This document shows, piece by piece, positions 1 to 8,463 of a stretch of DNA of 64,000 bases. A program made the position numbers and the translations under genes. Location of the stretch: positions 2,927,015-2,991,014 of the forward strand of contig KL662191.1 in assembly GCA_000733415.1 (NCBI GenBank), given 5' to 3'. The first letter of the stretch is position 1; each line of letters begins with the position of its first letter. Source of the stretch: [Leptolyngbya] sp. JSC-1. Lineage in GTDB: Bacteria; Cyanobacteriota; Cyanobacteriia; Elainellales; Elainellaceae. A model generated the notes under the pieces. It did not search any database. It had not been told where the DNA came from and saw only the letters and a program-made list of their open reading frames with translations.

Positions 1-854
1 CACCCGAATTTCGGCCACCCCATCGCGATGACACGCTGACGATTTCGATTCCGGGTACTTCTAAAGAAGTGATTGCCGTTGCGTCCTACATTACCTCCGA
101 TGGTCCAAACAGAGGTAGAATCTCGGCCTTTTCGAGTCGTGGCACCACCCGCGACCGGCGGCTCAAGCCAGAACTTGCGGCTCCGGGTGAAGAAATTACC
201 GCTGCTTTGGCGGGCGCTAGTGGCGATAACCAATATCAGGGCCTGTCCGGAACCAGTATGGCAGCTCCCCATGTGGCTGGTGTGATTGCTCTGATGCTGC
301 AACGCAACCGCAGTCTCACCCAGTCCCAAATCCTGGATTACTTGACTAAAACCACGCGGCGAGACAGCTTTACTGGGGCAAGTCCTAATGCAACCTGGGG
401 CTATGGCAAACTGGACGCCAAAGCAGCGGTCGATCTGGTTACGCCACCTCAATTGAAAGTCGTTTCACTCTACGAATACCATGCTCAAGATCCGGCAGGT
501 CGCTGGCGCTTCTTCTATAGCAGAGCCGCGGATGTGATGGATGGCTGGACGCGCAGCGGACGAGAGTTTCTGGTGATTGGTGAGAAGGCCGAGGATGCAG
601 TTCCGGTCTATCGCTTTTCTGCCGATACGCCCTGGCGGTTCCAGTATTCGCGTTCGATCAATGCCGGTGGCGACGGTTGGCACAACGACGGGATTGCCTT
701 CTACGCCTATGCAAATGCCGCTTTCAACAGACGGCCCATCTATCAATACTCGGCTCCAAATCCCTGGCGGTTCCGCTATTCGCCTGAGGCCAGTTTGCCT
801 GATCCAGGCTGGCGCAATGACGGCGTAGCGTTCTACATTCCAGCTAGCCGCTAG
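1..854 (+). CDS. Subtilisin-like serine protease (S8), C-terminal part, 5' truncated
   Basis: The reading frame is open from base 3, so the gene starts left of the window; the in-frame GTG at 69 is not the real start. The motif GTSMAAPHVAG, with the nucleophile serine codon at 255-257, identifies an S8 subtilase. The Asp and His of the triad must lie upstream. After the catalytic domain come three repeats of about 40 residues, each with an aromatic start (YEYHA, VYRFSA, IYQYSA), a WRFxYS core and a GWxxDGxAFY-like end. They resemble the DUF5648-type repeats found at the ends of secreted hydrolases. The product is probably secreted or surface-exposed, with the repeats acting in binding (inference). 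The stop is TAG at 852-854. The S8 identity is firm; the repeat family name is a guess. Confidence 0.9.
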   Translation, partial: PEFRPPHRDDTLTISIPGTSKEVIAVASYITSDGPNRGRISAFSSRGTTRDRRLKPELAAPGEEITAALAGASGDNQYQGLSGTSMAAPHVAGVIALMLQRNRSLTQSQILDYLTKTTRRDSFTGASPNATWGYGKLDAKAAVDLVTPPQLKVVSLYEYHAQDPAGRWRFFYSRAADVMDGWTRSGREFLVIGEKAEDAVPVYRFSADTPWRFQYSRSINAGGDGWHNDGIAFYAYANAAFNRRPIYQYSAPNPWRFRYSPEASLPDPGWRNDGVAFYIPASR

Positions 855-865
855 TTTCCGGGCCA

Positions 866-1290
866 TTAAGTAGCTTGAAATTTAGCCATTAGCCAAGCTA
901 TAAGCTGACTATCATCCATTTGCCGTTGTTCGATCGCCTCTCGGATAACGGCAATTTCTAAATTCGGTAATACCTGCGATTGCTGAATGCGTTTGCTGCC
1001 GTAATTGATCATTTGAAAGGCAATTATCTCAGCTTTCTCGATATGTTGTGCGACCACCCAATATTCTGAAACACCTAACTCCTCATAAAGCAGGCGTTTT
1101 TACCCAGATCATCATTTAGCGAAGTATCGGCAATTTCAATTGCTAAATCGGGAGGCGGTACCTGATCGAGGTTGACAACCGAACTGCCCTGCGGAGCCAA
1201 CAACGCCCGCTCACCCAGATAATACGACACATCCGGTTGGGCTTCTCGAACGCCAGGCTTCCGGTAGCTGCAATAGCAAACATCACCCAT
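866..1290 (-). pseudogene. Uma2 family (DUF820) protein, frameshifted remnant
   Basis: Two minus-strand pieces together make a Uma2-like C-terminal half. The upstream piece (1290 down to about 1090) carries QPDVSYYLGE, then PPPDLAIEIADTSLNDDLGK. The downstream piece (1057 down to 866) begins near VAQHIEKAEIIAF. Adding one A to the run of five A near 1098-1102 joins them through a KRLLYEELGVSEYWVVAQ-like bridge typical of the family. The N-terminal portion is missing or scrambled: a G-rich low-complexity stretch lies near 1285-1310, and a possible N-terminal scrap reaches 1388. Uma2 proteins have a PD-(D/E)XK nuclease fold of unknown physiological role and are abundant and often decayed in cyanobacteria. 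Either a pseudogene or a homopolymer sequence error; the missing N-terminus favours a pseudogene. Confidence 0.75.
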
Positions 1291-1474
1291 CTACCCCTAC
1301 ACCCATCCACGAAATCTGTTCGCCTTTCTAAAAATTCTTGATCAAAACCCATTACTGCTGAAATTTTGTGGTATTTATCTTTCAACACCTATCTCAGCAC
1401 TTAATTGTTGGGCTATTTCGCAGCATGAATTTTATCTCTGTAAGTGATTTGTGGTGACTCCCAGTAGGTGACTT

Positions 1475-4400
1475 ATGACATCAACCAATCCTCTGCTCGG
1501 CTGGTTGGTTTTTCTTAGCCTCAGCATTCCCCTCGCTGTTGCAGCCCAAGTCGTTCCAGATGAAACCTTAGGCAACGAGAACTCACGAGTCAGGCGGGCA
1601 ACGGTACGAGGACGAGAGGCCGACTTAATCGAGGGCGGTGCTGCACGCGGTAGAAACCTGTTCCATAGCTTCCGTGAGTTTGGCGTGCCGGAAGGTGATG
1701 CCGCCTATTTTGCTAATCCAACCAACATTGAGAATATTTTTGGTCGCGTCACAGGTAATCATCCATCGAATATTCTAGGCACCCTCGGTGTTGAGGGAGC
1801 CGCGAATTTATTTCTGATGAATCCGAACGGGATTTTGTTTGGTCCGAATGCCAGTTTGGATATCCAGGGATCGTTCATGGGCACAACGGCCAATACCATC
1901 CAATTTGGCGACTTGGGCTGGTTTAGTACCACTGATGGGAATACCCCCGGTTTGCTGACCGTCAATCCTAGTGCCTTCTTTTTCAATCAAGCAGCGAGTC
2001 AGGGCGGAACCATTGCCAATACAGGGCAGCTCACTACCGGACAGGATCTCACACTGGCGGGAAACATGCTGGATTTACGAGGGCGCTTAACAGCCGGTAG
2101 AAACCTAACCCTAGAGGCTGGCGATACGCTGCGAATTCGCGACAGTGCCACGACTCCGTTTGTAGCAACAGCAGTGGGGCAGATGGAATTGCAGGGAAAT
2201 CGGGTCATAGATATTTTTGCCCTCAATCACCCCAACAGCGGTTTGGTTTCGGGTGGAGATATGGTGTTGCGCTCGGCGAATCAAGTGGGTGGAGATGTGC
2301 ATTTCTGGAGCGGCGGCAATTTTCGGGTTGAGCGATTGAATGGCAGCTTGGGCAATCTGTACAGCCCTCACGATCCAATCATTCGGGTGACAGGTGATTT
2401 AACGTTTAATAACTACGTCGGAAACTCATTGCATATTTTGGCAGGTGGCTCAGTCGTAGTGCCGGGAACAATTGTCATCTTGGGTGCAGACGCTCCAGCA
2501 ACAACACTCTCAGAAACGATTCCACTCTCAGATGGTACAGAAATTAAGATCAATGGAAGCACTCAACCTACTCTAGATATTCGTGCAGGCGTCAATCCAT
2601 CGGCTGTTGCTGTCTCTAATGGCTTTGAACAGATTGGATCGGGAAACTTTCCAGGAGGTGGTACTTTCTTCAGAACACCTACATCTGCAGGCATTGTGAT
2701 TGGCAGTGTGATCATTGTGCCGCCAGATGGTCAGGTATTAATCACCAACCAATACTTACCCAATCCTGCTTTACCTACACCAGACATTCTCATTACTGGA
2801 AGAGGGATGAGCCGATTGGGTGCAGCGAGTCCTGTGTTAGGAATTGATGCACGCGGCTTTGCAGGCAATGGCAGTTCAGTCACATTAGACGCGCGCGGTC
2901 GGATTTTGCTGTTTAGAGAACGTTCGATTGATTCATCCGCTGAGCTAGGTCAGTCTGGAAATGTCCGGCTGATTGCAGCTGAAGGAATTGCGCTAGGTAA
3001 TTTAGCTTCGATTAATGCCTATTCTGAGAATAGGGGCGGTGATATTAACCTATCAACCAACAGAGCAGTTTCGCTCGGTATCGGCACTTCCATCTTGACC
3101 AGTGGTGGAGGCAATATTCAGATTCAATCTGCTCAATTAACGATGGAGCCGCTTTCTCAGATCAGCGCGCCTGTTAATAACATTCGAGATGGAGGCAATA
3201 TCACACTGCGTGCATCTGATTTTATTCGTGTAAATGGTGGCAATGTTGGCACTTTTGTTGCCTTTCCTCTGTCTTCTACTGATCCATTACCAGAATTTGG
3301 AGATACTGGAGATATCAGGATTGAAACAGGCAAGTTAGAACTGACTGGATTTGTCATTCCAGCTTCTAGCTTACCAATTGGTTTTTTAACGGGCGGAGAT
3401 ATCACGTCTGATGTAACCAGCAACGCAGATGCTGGCGATATCACTATTACTGCTGAACAAGTCAGACTTTTGAATGGGGCACAAATTAGAGCTTCTACGT
3501 CTGGAGCAGGCAATGCAGGCAATGTTACCCTTCGTGCTTCAGATTTGGTTGAGGTGGCTGGTAGGACTCCAGGGACCAATGACGTCAGCAAAATAGCGAC
3601 CTCGGTCAATAGAAGGGCTACAGGCAACGGCGGGGATCTGTTGATTGAGACCAATCGGTTAATTGTGCAAGATCAAGCACAAATTCAAGCAGGTGCATTT
3701 GGTGCAGGGCAAGGTGGTGCTCTGATGATTCATGCACCTCAGTCGATTGAAATCATCTCTACAGCAAATAGCGGTAATGGCACTGGGATTTTTACAGGCC
3801 CCGAAGGCAGTGGAGCTAGCGGCAACAGTGGCACCCTTACTATTACAACAGGGCAGTTAACGTTGCAGGGTAATGGAGCGCAAATCTCAAATGAAGTTGA
3901 TGCTGAATCAACTGGTAACTCAGGTAACACATTGATCAATGTCAATCGCCTGATTGCTGCAGACGGTGGCCGGATCCGGACTGGAACACTGCATACTGGG
4001 CAAGGTGGTAATTTAGAAATTACTGCTGCTAGCTCGGTTGAGCTATCTGGAGTTTCAAGCATAGGCGAAGATGCAGAACCTAGCGGAATTCTGACAGGTA
4101 CGTTTGGATTGGCGGACGCTGGGGATTTGATACTTACTACTCCGCAACTAATTATCCAGGGCGGAGCTGCTATTACGGCCTCTACGGTTGGTCTTGGTCA
4201 AGATACCTCTACTGGAACAGGTCGAGGAGGAAATATTACTATCAATGCTGACACTATTGAGATTGCTGGGGAATCGGCGGGTGGATTGTCTAGCAATATC
4301 GTTAGTGAAGCGGGCAGCTTGTTCGGCATTCTCAATCCGAAATCACGAGCACCCGGAGGCACGATTCGCGTGGCAACTAGACAACTGACGGTGCGAGACG

Positions 4401-7240
4401 GTGCGACAATCTCGACCCAAACCGTTGGAGCAGGCGATGCAGGCGATTTGATCATCAGTGCCGCTGGGACTGTGCAACTTTTGGAGGGAGATTTACGGAC
4501 TCGCACAACGGGAACTGGCGATGCGGGTGATTTGACCATCACAGCTGGACAGTTAACCATGCAGAACGGAGAAGCAACCGCAGCGACAAACAGCGGGGGA
4601 GGTCGTGGCGGGAACATAGTTGTAGCAGTTGGAGGAACAACTGAGTTAATTGGTGGTCAGGGTGGATTAGCGGCAACGTCATTTAGAAGCGGGGATGCGG
4701 GGAATTTGACGCTACAAACGAACCGATTAATTGTGCGAGATGGGGCAGGCGTGATTACAGAATCAATTGGGAGAGGACAAGCTGGTAATTTATCGATTAT
4801 TGCTCCAAGCGGTGTTGAGGTGAATGGAGGGCGATTTGTGGCAGGGACGGAGGTCAATGCATTAGTCAACAATGAGCTGCCCGGAGTTGCCCCCTTCGAT
4901 CCCAATCAAACCTATTTCTTTTCGAGCCGCATCTCAGCCCGGATCGCCTCCCCACCCGATACGCCTACTGCCAATCTTTCGATTCAAACCGGTCAGCTTA
5001 CGGTTCGCAATGGTGGGGAAATTACAACACAAACGTTAGGCCCCAGCCGTGGCGGTCGTTTATCGATCAATGCACCCCAAATCAATCTAATTGGTAACTC
5101 AGGCAATCTGCGAGCCGATGTAGAAAGCAGCCCTTCTCTACTTTCAGCCCAAACCTCTGATACAGGTGATGCAGGAGATATTCAGCTTGATGTGAGACAA
5201 TTGGAAATCAGTGATGGTGCAGCTATTTCAGCCGCAGCAGTAGCAAGGATGGGTGATCCGACTAGAGGCAAACCAGGTAATATTTTAATTCGCAATGCAG
5301 ATTCGGCCAGACTCACAGCCAACGGTGAGATTTCCACAGTGATCGAACCAGGTGTACTCGTCAATAGTTCTGCTTCTGACAGTGGCAATATTGAGATCCA
5401 AACTCGTCAGCTTTCTGTCAATTCTGGTGCTGAAATTACGGCCAGTACATCTGGACAAGGTAATGCGGGAGATATTGCCATCCGTGATGCCAATAGGATC
5501 AACCTCAATCGCGGCAATATTTCTACTGCTGTCAATGTCGGTGCTATCGGTCAGGGCGGCAGCATTCATCTCGAAACCAGTGACTTATCATTAAACAATC
5601 GCTCTACTATTACCTCTAGTACCTCCGGTGCAGGCGATACCGGCAGCATTAATGTTCATGCAAACAGGCAGATTACTTTAGGTGATAACAGCAGCATCAC
5701 CAGTACAGTTAATTCAGATGCAATCGGCAATTCTCGACAAATTCGCCTTACCACACCTGCGCTCTCCCTCAGCAACTCTCGAATCTCAGCAGCTACCGCT
5801 GGAACAGGCAATGCAGGCAACATTACTATACAACGTGCTAACACGGTCTCTCTGAATAATAGCTCTATCTCTACTGCCGTTGAAACGCCAGAAACTAGGG
5901 GCAATGGTGGCAATGTAGAAATCCAAACCGGTGAACTGGCGCTTAATCGCTCGCGCATTAGTTCTAGCACTTCTGGGCAGGGCAGTACCGGCACCATTAC
6001 TATCAACGCCACGGAAGCTACCCGCTTGCAAAACCAAAGCCGCGTTACCAGTACTGTCAATCAAGGCGCAACTGGCAACTCTCAGCAAATCAGCTTCACA
6101 ACACCCAACTTGTCTCTGCAAGAGCGGTCGATCATCTCCGCTGCTACGAACGGCAATGGCAGTGCAGGCAATATTCAAATTCAAGCGGCTGATTCAGTTT
6201 CTCTCTCCAACAGCACCATTTCCACACAAGTCCAGCAAAACGCGATTGTGCCTCGTAACTCCTCCCAAACCTCAATTCGCTCTACTGCTAATCGAAGCAA
6301 CATCACAATCGACACCAACGTCCTGACGCTAGATAACGGTGCCCGTATTACCGCCAACACTAACGGCCAAGGTGATGCTGGCAATATCCTGGTACGCAAT
6401 GCCAACACCATTGCTCTCAATCAAAGCACGATCTCCTCGGCGGTAGGCCCTAACTCCACTGGACAAGGCGGCAACATCAATCTTAATACCAATATTCTCA
6501 ACCTCGACAATGCCCGCATCAGTGCTCGCACCCAAGCCCAAGGCCGCGGAGGAGACGTTACTATCAACGCCAGCAACCGCATCAACGCTAGCAACAGCGA
6601 CATTGAAACCCGCTCTGTGTCTTCCTCTAGCGGCAATATTGCCGTGACGGCTGGAGATATCCGACTGCGGGGTGATAGCGATGTTCGTACTCAAGTCAAC
6701 CAAGGAAGCGGTACTGGCGGCACCATTACCCTGGCAGCTGATTCCATTGTGGCGTTTGATGATAGTGATATTGTGACTCGTGCGCCTGAAGGACAGGGAG
6801 GGGATATTCGCTTTAAAACACCCGCTTTCTTCGGCGAAGGTTACATTGCCGATGCACCAGAAGCCGATGGCAATAATCGGGTCGATGTGGATGCTAGCGG
6901 TGTGCGTTCAGGCGTCGTGACGGCTCCGGATGTTAGCTTCATCCAAAACAGCTTAGCGGATTTACCAGCAGGAGCAATTGACACCGACCAACTCCTAGCC
7001 AATAGCTGCATTGTGCGGACTGAGCAGGGCGGCACGTTTCTGATTACTGGAACCGGAGGATTACCGGCAGCACCAGGCAACGATGCGGCATCGAGCTATC
7101 CTACAGGAGAGGTGCGAGGGATACCTGTTGAAGATGACGTGGAGTCAAACTGGCAACCGGGCGAGCCGATTGTGGAGCCGCAGGGGGTCTATCGTCTGCC
7201 CGACGGTCGATTGGTGATGAGCCGAGAATGTTCAGAGTAA
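1475..7240 (+). CDS. Filamentous haemagglutinin-type exoprotein (TpsA-like) of two-partner secretion
   Basis: A very large secreted beta-helix protein of 1921 residues. Residues 1-24 form a signal peptide (hydrophobic GWLVFLSLSIPLAVAA). The TPS secretion domain follows, with NPTNIENIFGRVTG at about 81-94 and the diagnostic NPNGI at 116-120. From about 170 to 1800 there are degenerate repeats of the pattern AGDI-x-I ... L-x-G-x-I-x-A-x-TSGxGNAG, each expected to add coils to a right-handed beta-helix. The C-terminus has a DTDQLLANSCIV block and a GTFLITGTGGLP motif seen in cyanobacterial members; the only cysteines lie in this last part. Known role of the family: export by a TpsB/Omp85-like pore, then adhesion or other surface function. 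No TpsB gene lies within the window. The ATG at 1475 is supported by the signal peptide; the ribosome site is weak. Confidence 0.9.
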   Translation: MTSTNPLLGWLVFLSLSIPLAVAAQVVPDETLGNENSRVRRATVRGREADLIEGGAARGRNLFHSFREFGVPEGDAAYFANPTNIENIFGRVTGNHPSNILGTLGVEGAANLFLMNPNGILFGPNASLDIQGSFMGTTANTIQFGDLGWFSTTDGNTPGLLTVNPSAFFFNQAASQGGTIANTGQLTTGQDLTLAGNMLDLRGRLTAGRNLTLEAGDTLRIRDSATTPFVATAVGQMELQGNRVIDIFALNHPNSGLVSGGDMVLRSANQVGGDVHFWSGGNFRVERLNGSLGNLYSPHDPIIRVTGDLTFNNYVGNSLHILAGGSVVVPGTIVILGADAPATTLSETIPLSDGTEIKINGSTQPTLDIRAGVNPSAVAVSNGFEQIGSGNFPGGGTFFRTPTSAGIVIGSVIIVPPDGQVLITNQYLPNPALPTPDILITGRGMSRLGAASPVLGIDARGFAGNGSSVTLDARGRILLFRERSIDSSAELGQSGNVRLIAAEGIALGNLASINAYSENRGGDINLSTNRAVSLGIGTSILTSGGGNIQIQSAQLTMEPLSQISAPVNNIRDGGNITLRASDFIRVNGGNVGTFVAFPLSSTDPLPEFGDTGDIRIETGKLELTGFVIPASSLPIGFLTGGDITSDVTSNADAGDITITAEQVRLLNGAQIRASTSGAGNAGNVTLRASDLVEVAGRTPGTNDVSKIATSVNRRATGNGGDLLIETNRLIVQDQAQIQAGAFGAGQGGALMIHAPQSIEIISTANSGNGTGIFTGPEGSGASGNSGTLTITTGQLTLQGNGAQISNEVDAESTGNSGNTLINVNRLIAADGGRIRTGTLHTGQGGNLEITAASSVELSGVSSIGEDAEPSGILTGTFGLADAGDLILTTPQLIIQGGAAITASTVGLGQDTSTGTGRGGNITINADTIEIAGESAGGLSSNIVSEAGSLFGILNPKSRAPGGTIRVATRQLTVRDGATISTQTVGAGDAGDLIISAAGTVQLLEGDLRTRTTGTGDAGDLTITAGQLTMQNGEATAATNSGGGRGGNIVVAVGGTTELIGGQGGLAATSFRSGDAGNLTLQTNRLIVRDGAGVITESIGRGQAGNLSIIAPSGVEVNGGRFVAGTEVNALVNNELPGVAPFDPNQTYFFSSRISARIASPPDTPTANLSIQTGQLTVRNGGEITTQTLGPSRGGRLSINAPQINLIGNSGNLRADVESSPSLLSAQTSDTGDAGDIQLDVRQLEISDGAAISAAAVARMGDPTRGKPGNILIRNADSARLTANGEISTVIEPGVLVNSSASDSGNIEIQTRQLSVNSGAEITASTSGQGNAGDIAIRDANRINLNRGNISTAVNVGAIGQGGSIHLETSDLSLNNRSTITSSTSGAGDTGSINVHANRQITLGDNSSITSTVNSDAIGNSRQIRLTTPALSLSNSRISAATAGTGNAGNITIQRANTVSLNNSSISTAVETPETRGNGGNVEIQTGELALNRSRISSSTSGQGSTGTITINATEATRLQNQSRVTSTVNQGATGNSQQISFTTPNLSLQERSIISAATNGNGSAGNIQIQAADSVSLSNSTISTQVQQNAIVPRNSSQTSIRSTANRSNITIDTNVLTLDNGARITANTNGQGDAGNILVRNANTIALNQSTISSAVGPNSTGQGGNINLNTNILNLDNARISARTQAQGRGGDVTINASNRINASNSDIETRSVSSSSGNIAVTAGDIRLRGDSDVRTQVNQGSGTGGTITLAADSIVAFDDSDIVTRAPEGQGGDIRFKTPAFFGEGYIADAPEADGNNRVDVDASGVRSGVVTAPDVSFIQNSLADLPAGAIDTDQLLANSCIVRTEQGGTFLITGTGGLPAAPGNDAASSYPTGEVRGIPVEDDVESNWQPGEPIVEPQGVYRLPDGRLVMSRECSE

Positions 7241-7280
7241 ATTCAAGAGGAACTGGAACGGTTAGCAAATGGCATCGTGC

Positions 7281-8126
7281 TTACCGGCCCAAATTGCGAT
7301 AGGCCAAAATTTCTTTAGCCGGTTTCCGATCACCATCACAGGAAATGCGGCGAGGAGCGTCTAGAAAGTGAATCGAGAATCTTAGGCTACGATAGAGATC
7401 AACAATGCGTTCAGTCGCCTGATTTGAAGCCAACACCGGTCCTGAATGCGAAGATAACCATTCGGCTAATCGCACCTGATCCTGCCACTTGAAATCATTC
7501 GCGCTGTATTTGGTGAACTCTACATCGTAGGGGGGGTCAGCGTAGATCACATCATTGGTATGGATTGGTAGAGCGGCGAAATCCATTGCAGTGAATTGAA
7601 AGTTTTTTAGAACAGGTACGTAACTCGAGAAGTCTTTGACATAGTTAATCGTTTTGTAACGCCCAAAGGGAACATTGAATTGATCGTTGTTGTTGAAGCG
7701 ACACAAACCATTGTATCCAGTTCGATTCATGAAGTAAAACAGTTTGGCTGCCTCTAAACTGGTAGCTTGCCCACTCAAAATCAGATCGTTGAATCGCTGC
7801 CGGCAAACATAGTAATATTGGGCGTCATTTTCGAGGGGAATGTCAATCGTCAAGCCTTTTTGTAGCCAGGTGTAGAAGTTGATTAGATGGGGGTTCAGGT
7901 CATTTAATAACGCTATGCGGGGCTGTAGTCCCAGCGCAACCGCCATTCCCCCCACAAAGGGTTCCACCAGTCGAGTCGAGTCCGGTTGCCAAATGTCTTG
8001 TAGAGCCAGCCTCAGGATTGGCACCAGCCAGCGCTTACCGCCGGCCCATTTCAGCGGAGGACCCAATGCTGCCTTAGTGCCAGTGAGTGCCTCTACTGAC
8101 TGCTGGTTAGAAAATAGTAAAGCCAA
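7281..8126 (-). CDS. dam: Dam-type DNA adenine methyltransferase (D12 class)
   Basis: 281 residues, the normal length for Dam/DpnM-like N6-adenine methylases. The AdoMet-binding motif is KWAGGK at 26-31, followed by EPFVGGMAV at 55-63 and NDLNPHLINFY at 75-85. The block NRTGYNGLCRFN and NVPFGRY in the middle is characteristic of the GATC-methylating group, and the catalytic motif DPPY is at 197-200. All key motifs are intact. No restriction enzyme or other modification gene is adjacent, so it looks like an orphan methylase. It converges with the large exoprotein gene (40 bp apart) and is divergent from the MFS gene. GATC specificity is inferred from family resemblance; GATC also lies inside the cyanobacterial HIP1 octamer GCGATCGC. 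Confidence 0.88.
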   Translation of the reverse strand: MALLFSNQQSVEALTGTKAALGPPLKWAGGKRWLVPILRLALQDIWQPDSTRLVEPFVGGMAVALGLQPRIALLNDLNPHLINFYTWLQKGLTIDIPLENDAQYYYVCRQRFNDLILSGQATSLEAAKLFYFMNRTGYNGLCRFNNNDQFNVPFGRYKTINYVKDFSSYVPVLKNFQFTAMDFAALPIHTNDVIYADPPYDVEFTKYSANDFKWQDQVRLAEWLSSHSGPVLASNQATERIVDLYRSLRFSIHFLDAPRRISCDGDRKPAKEILAYRNLGR

Positions 8127-8463
8127 CGCCCCAAGCTTCCTAGTGGTTTAAGGTATCCAAATTCTATCAAATCTTGGCTGCTAATTTCTCTAACCAGAAG
8201 TTAGTTCCGTTGGCAATGCTCTACTGACCTGTGGTCAAAGAAATCACAAAGAAACCAGAGCTTGGTCAGTTAAACAACAGGCTAGCTTTTCTAGATTGGG
8301 CATAACAGGTTTGTATACAGGATAATTTTTAAGCAAGTTTTTCAGAAGGTAAAGTAGGAAGATGTATTGAGCACCTTTCTGTCAAAGTAAAGGTTTACTA
8401 TTGAAAGGTAATTCAGTGATGGGACAGCAGCTCGGTCAGTAACGCTGCTACCAAGAGGTCGTT
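8127..8463. promoter_or_regulatory. Divergent dam/MFS intergenic region with TGACC/GGTCA repeats
   Basis: A gene-free spacer that must hold the promoters of the methylase (left) and the transporter (right). It contains ACTGACC at 8223-8229 and its inverted copy GGTCAGT at 8264-8270. A short palindrome TGACCtgtGGTCA lies at 8225-8237, and another GGTCAGT is near 8435, just before the transporter. Repeated TGACC/GGTCA half-sites between divergent genes could be operator sites for a regulator not encoded here. No clear -10/-35 pair was identified. Confidence 0.3.
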
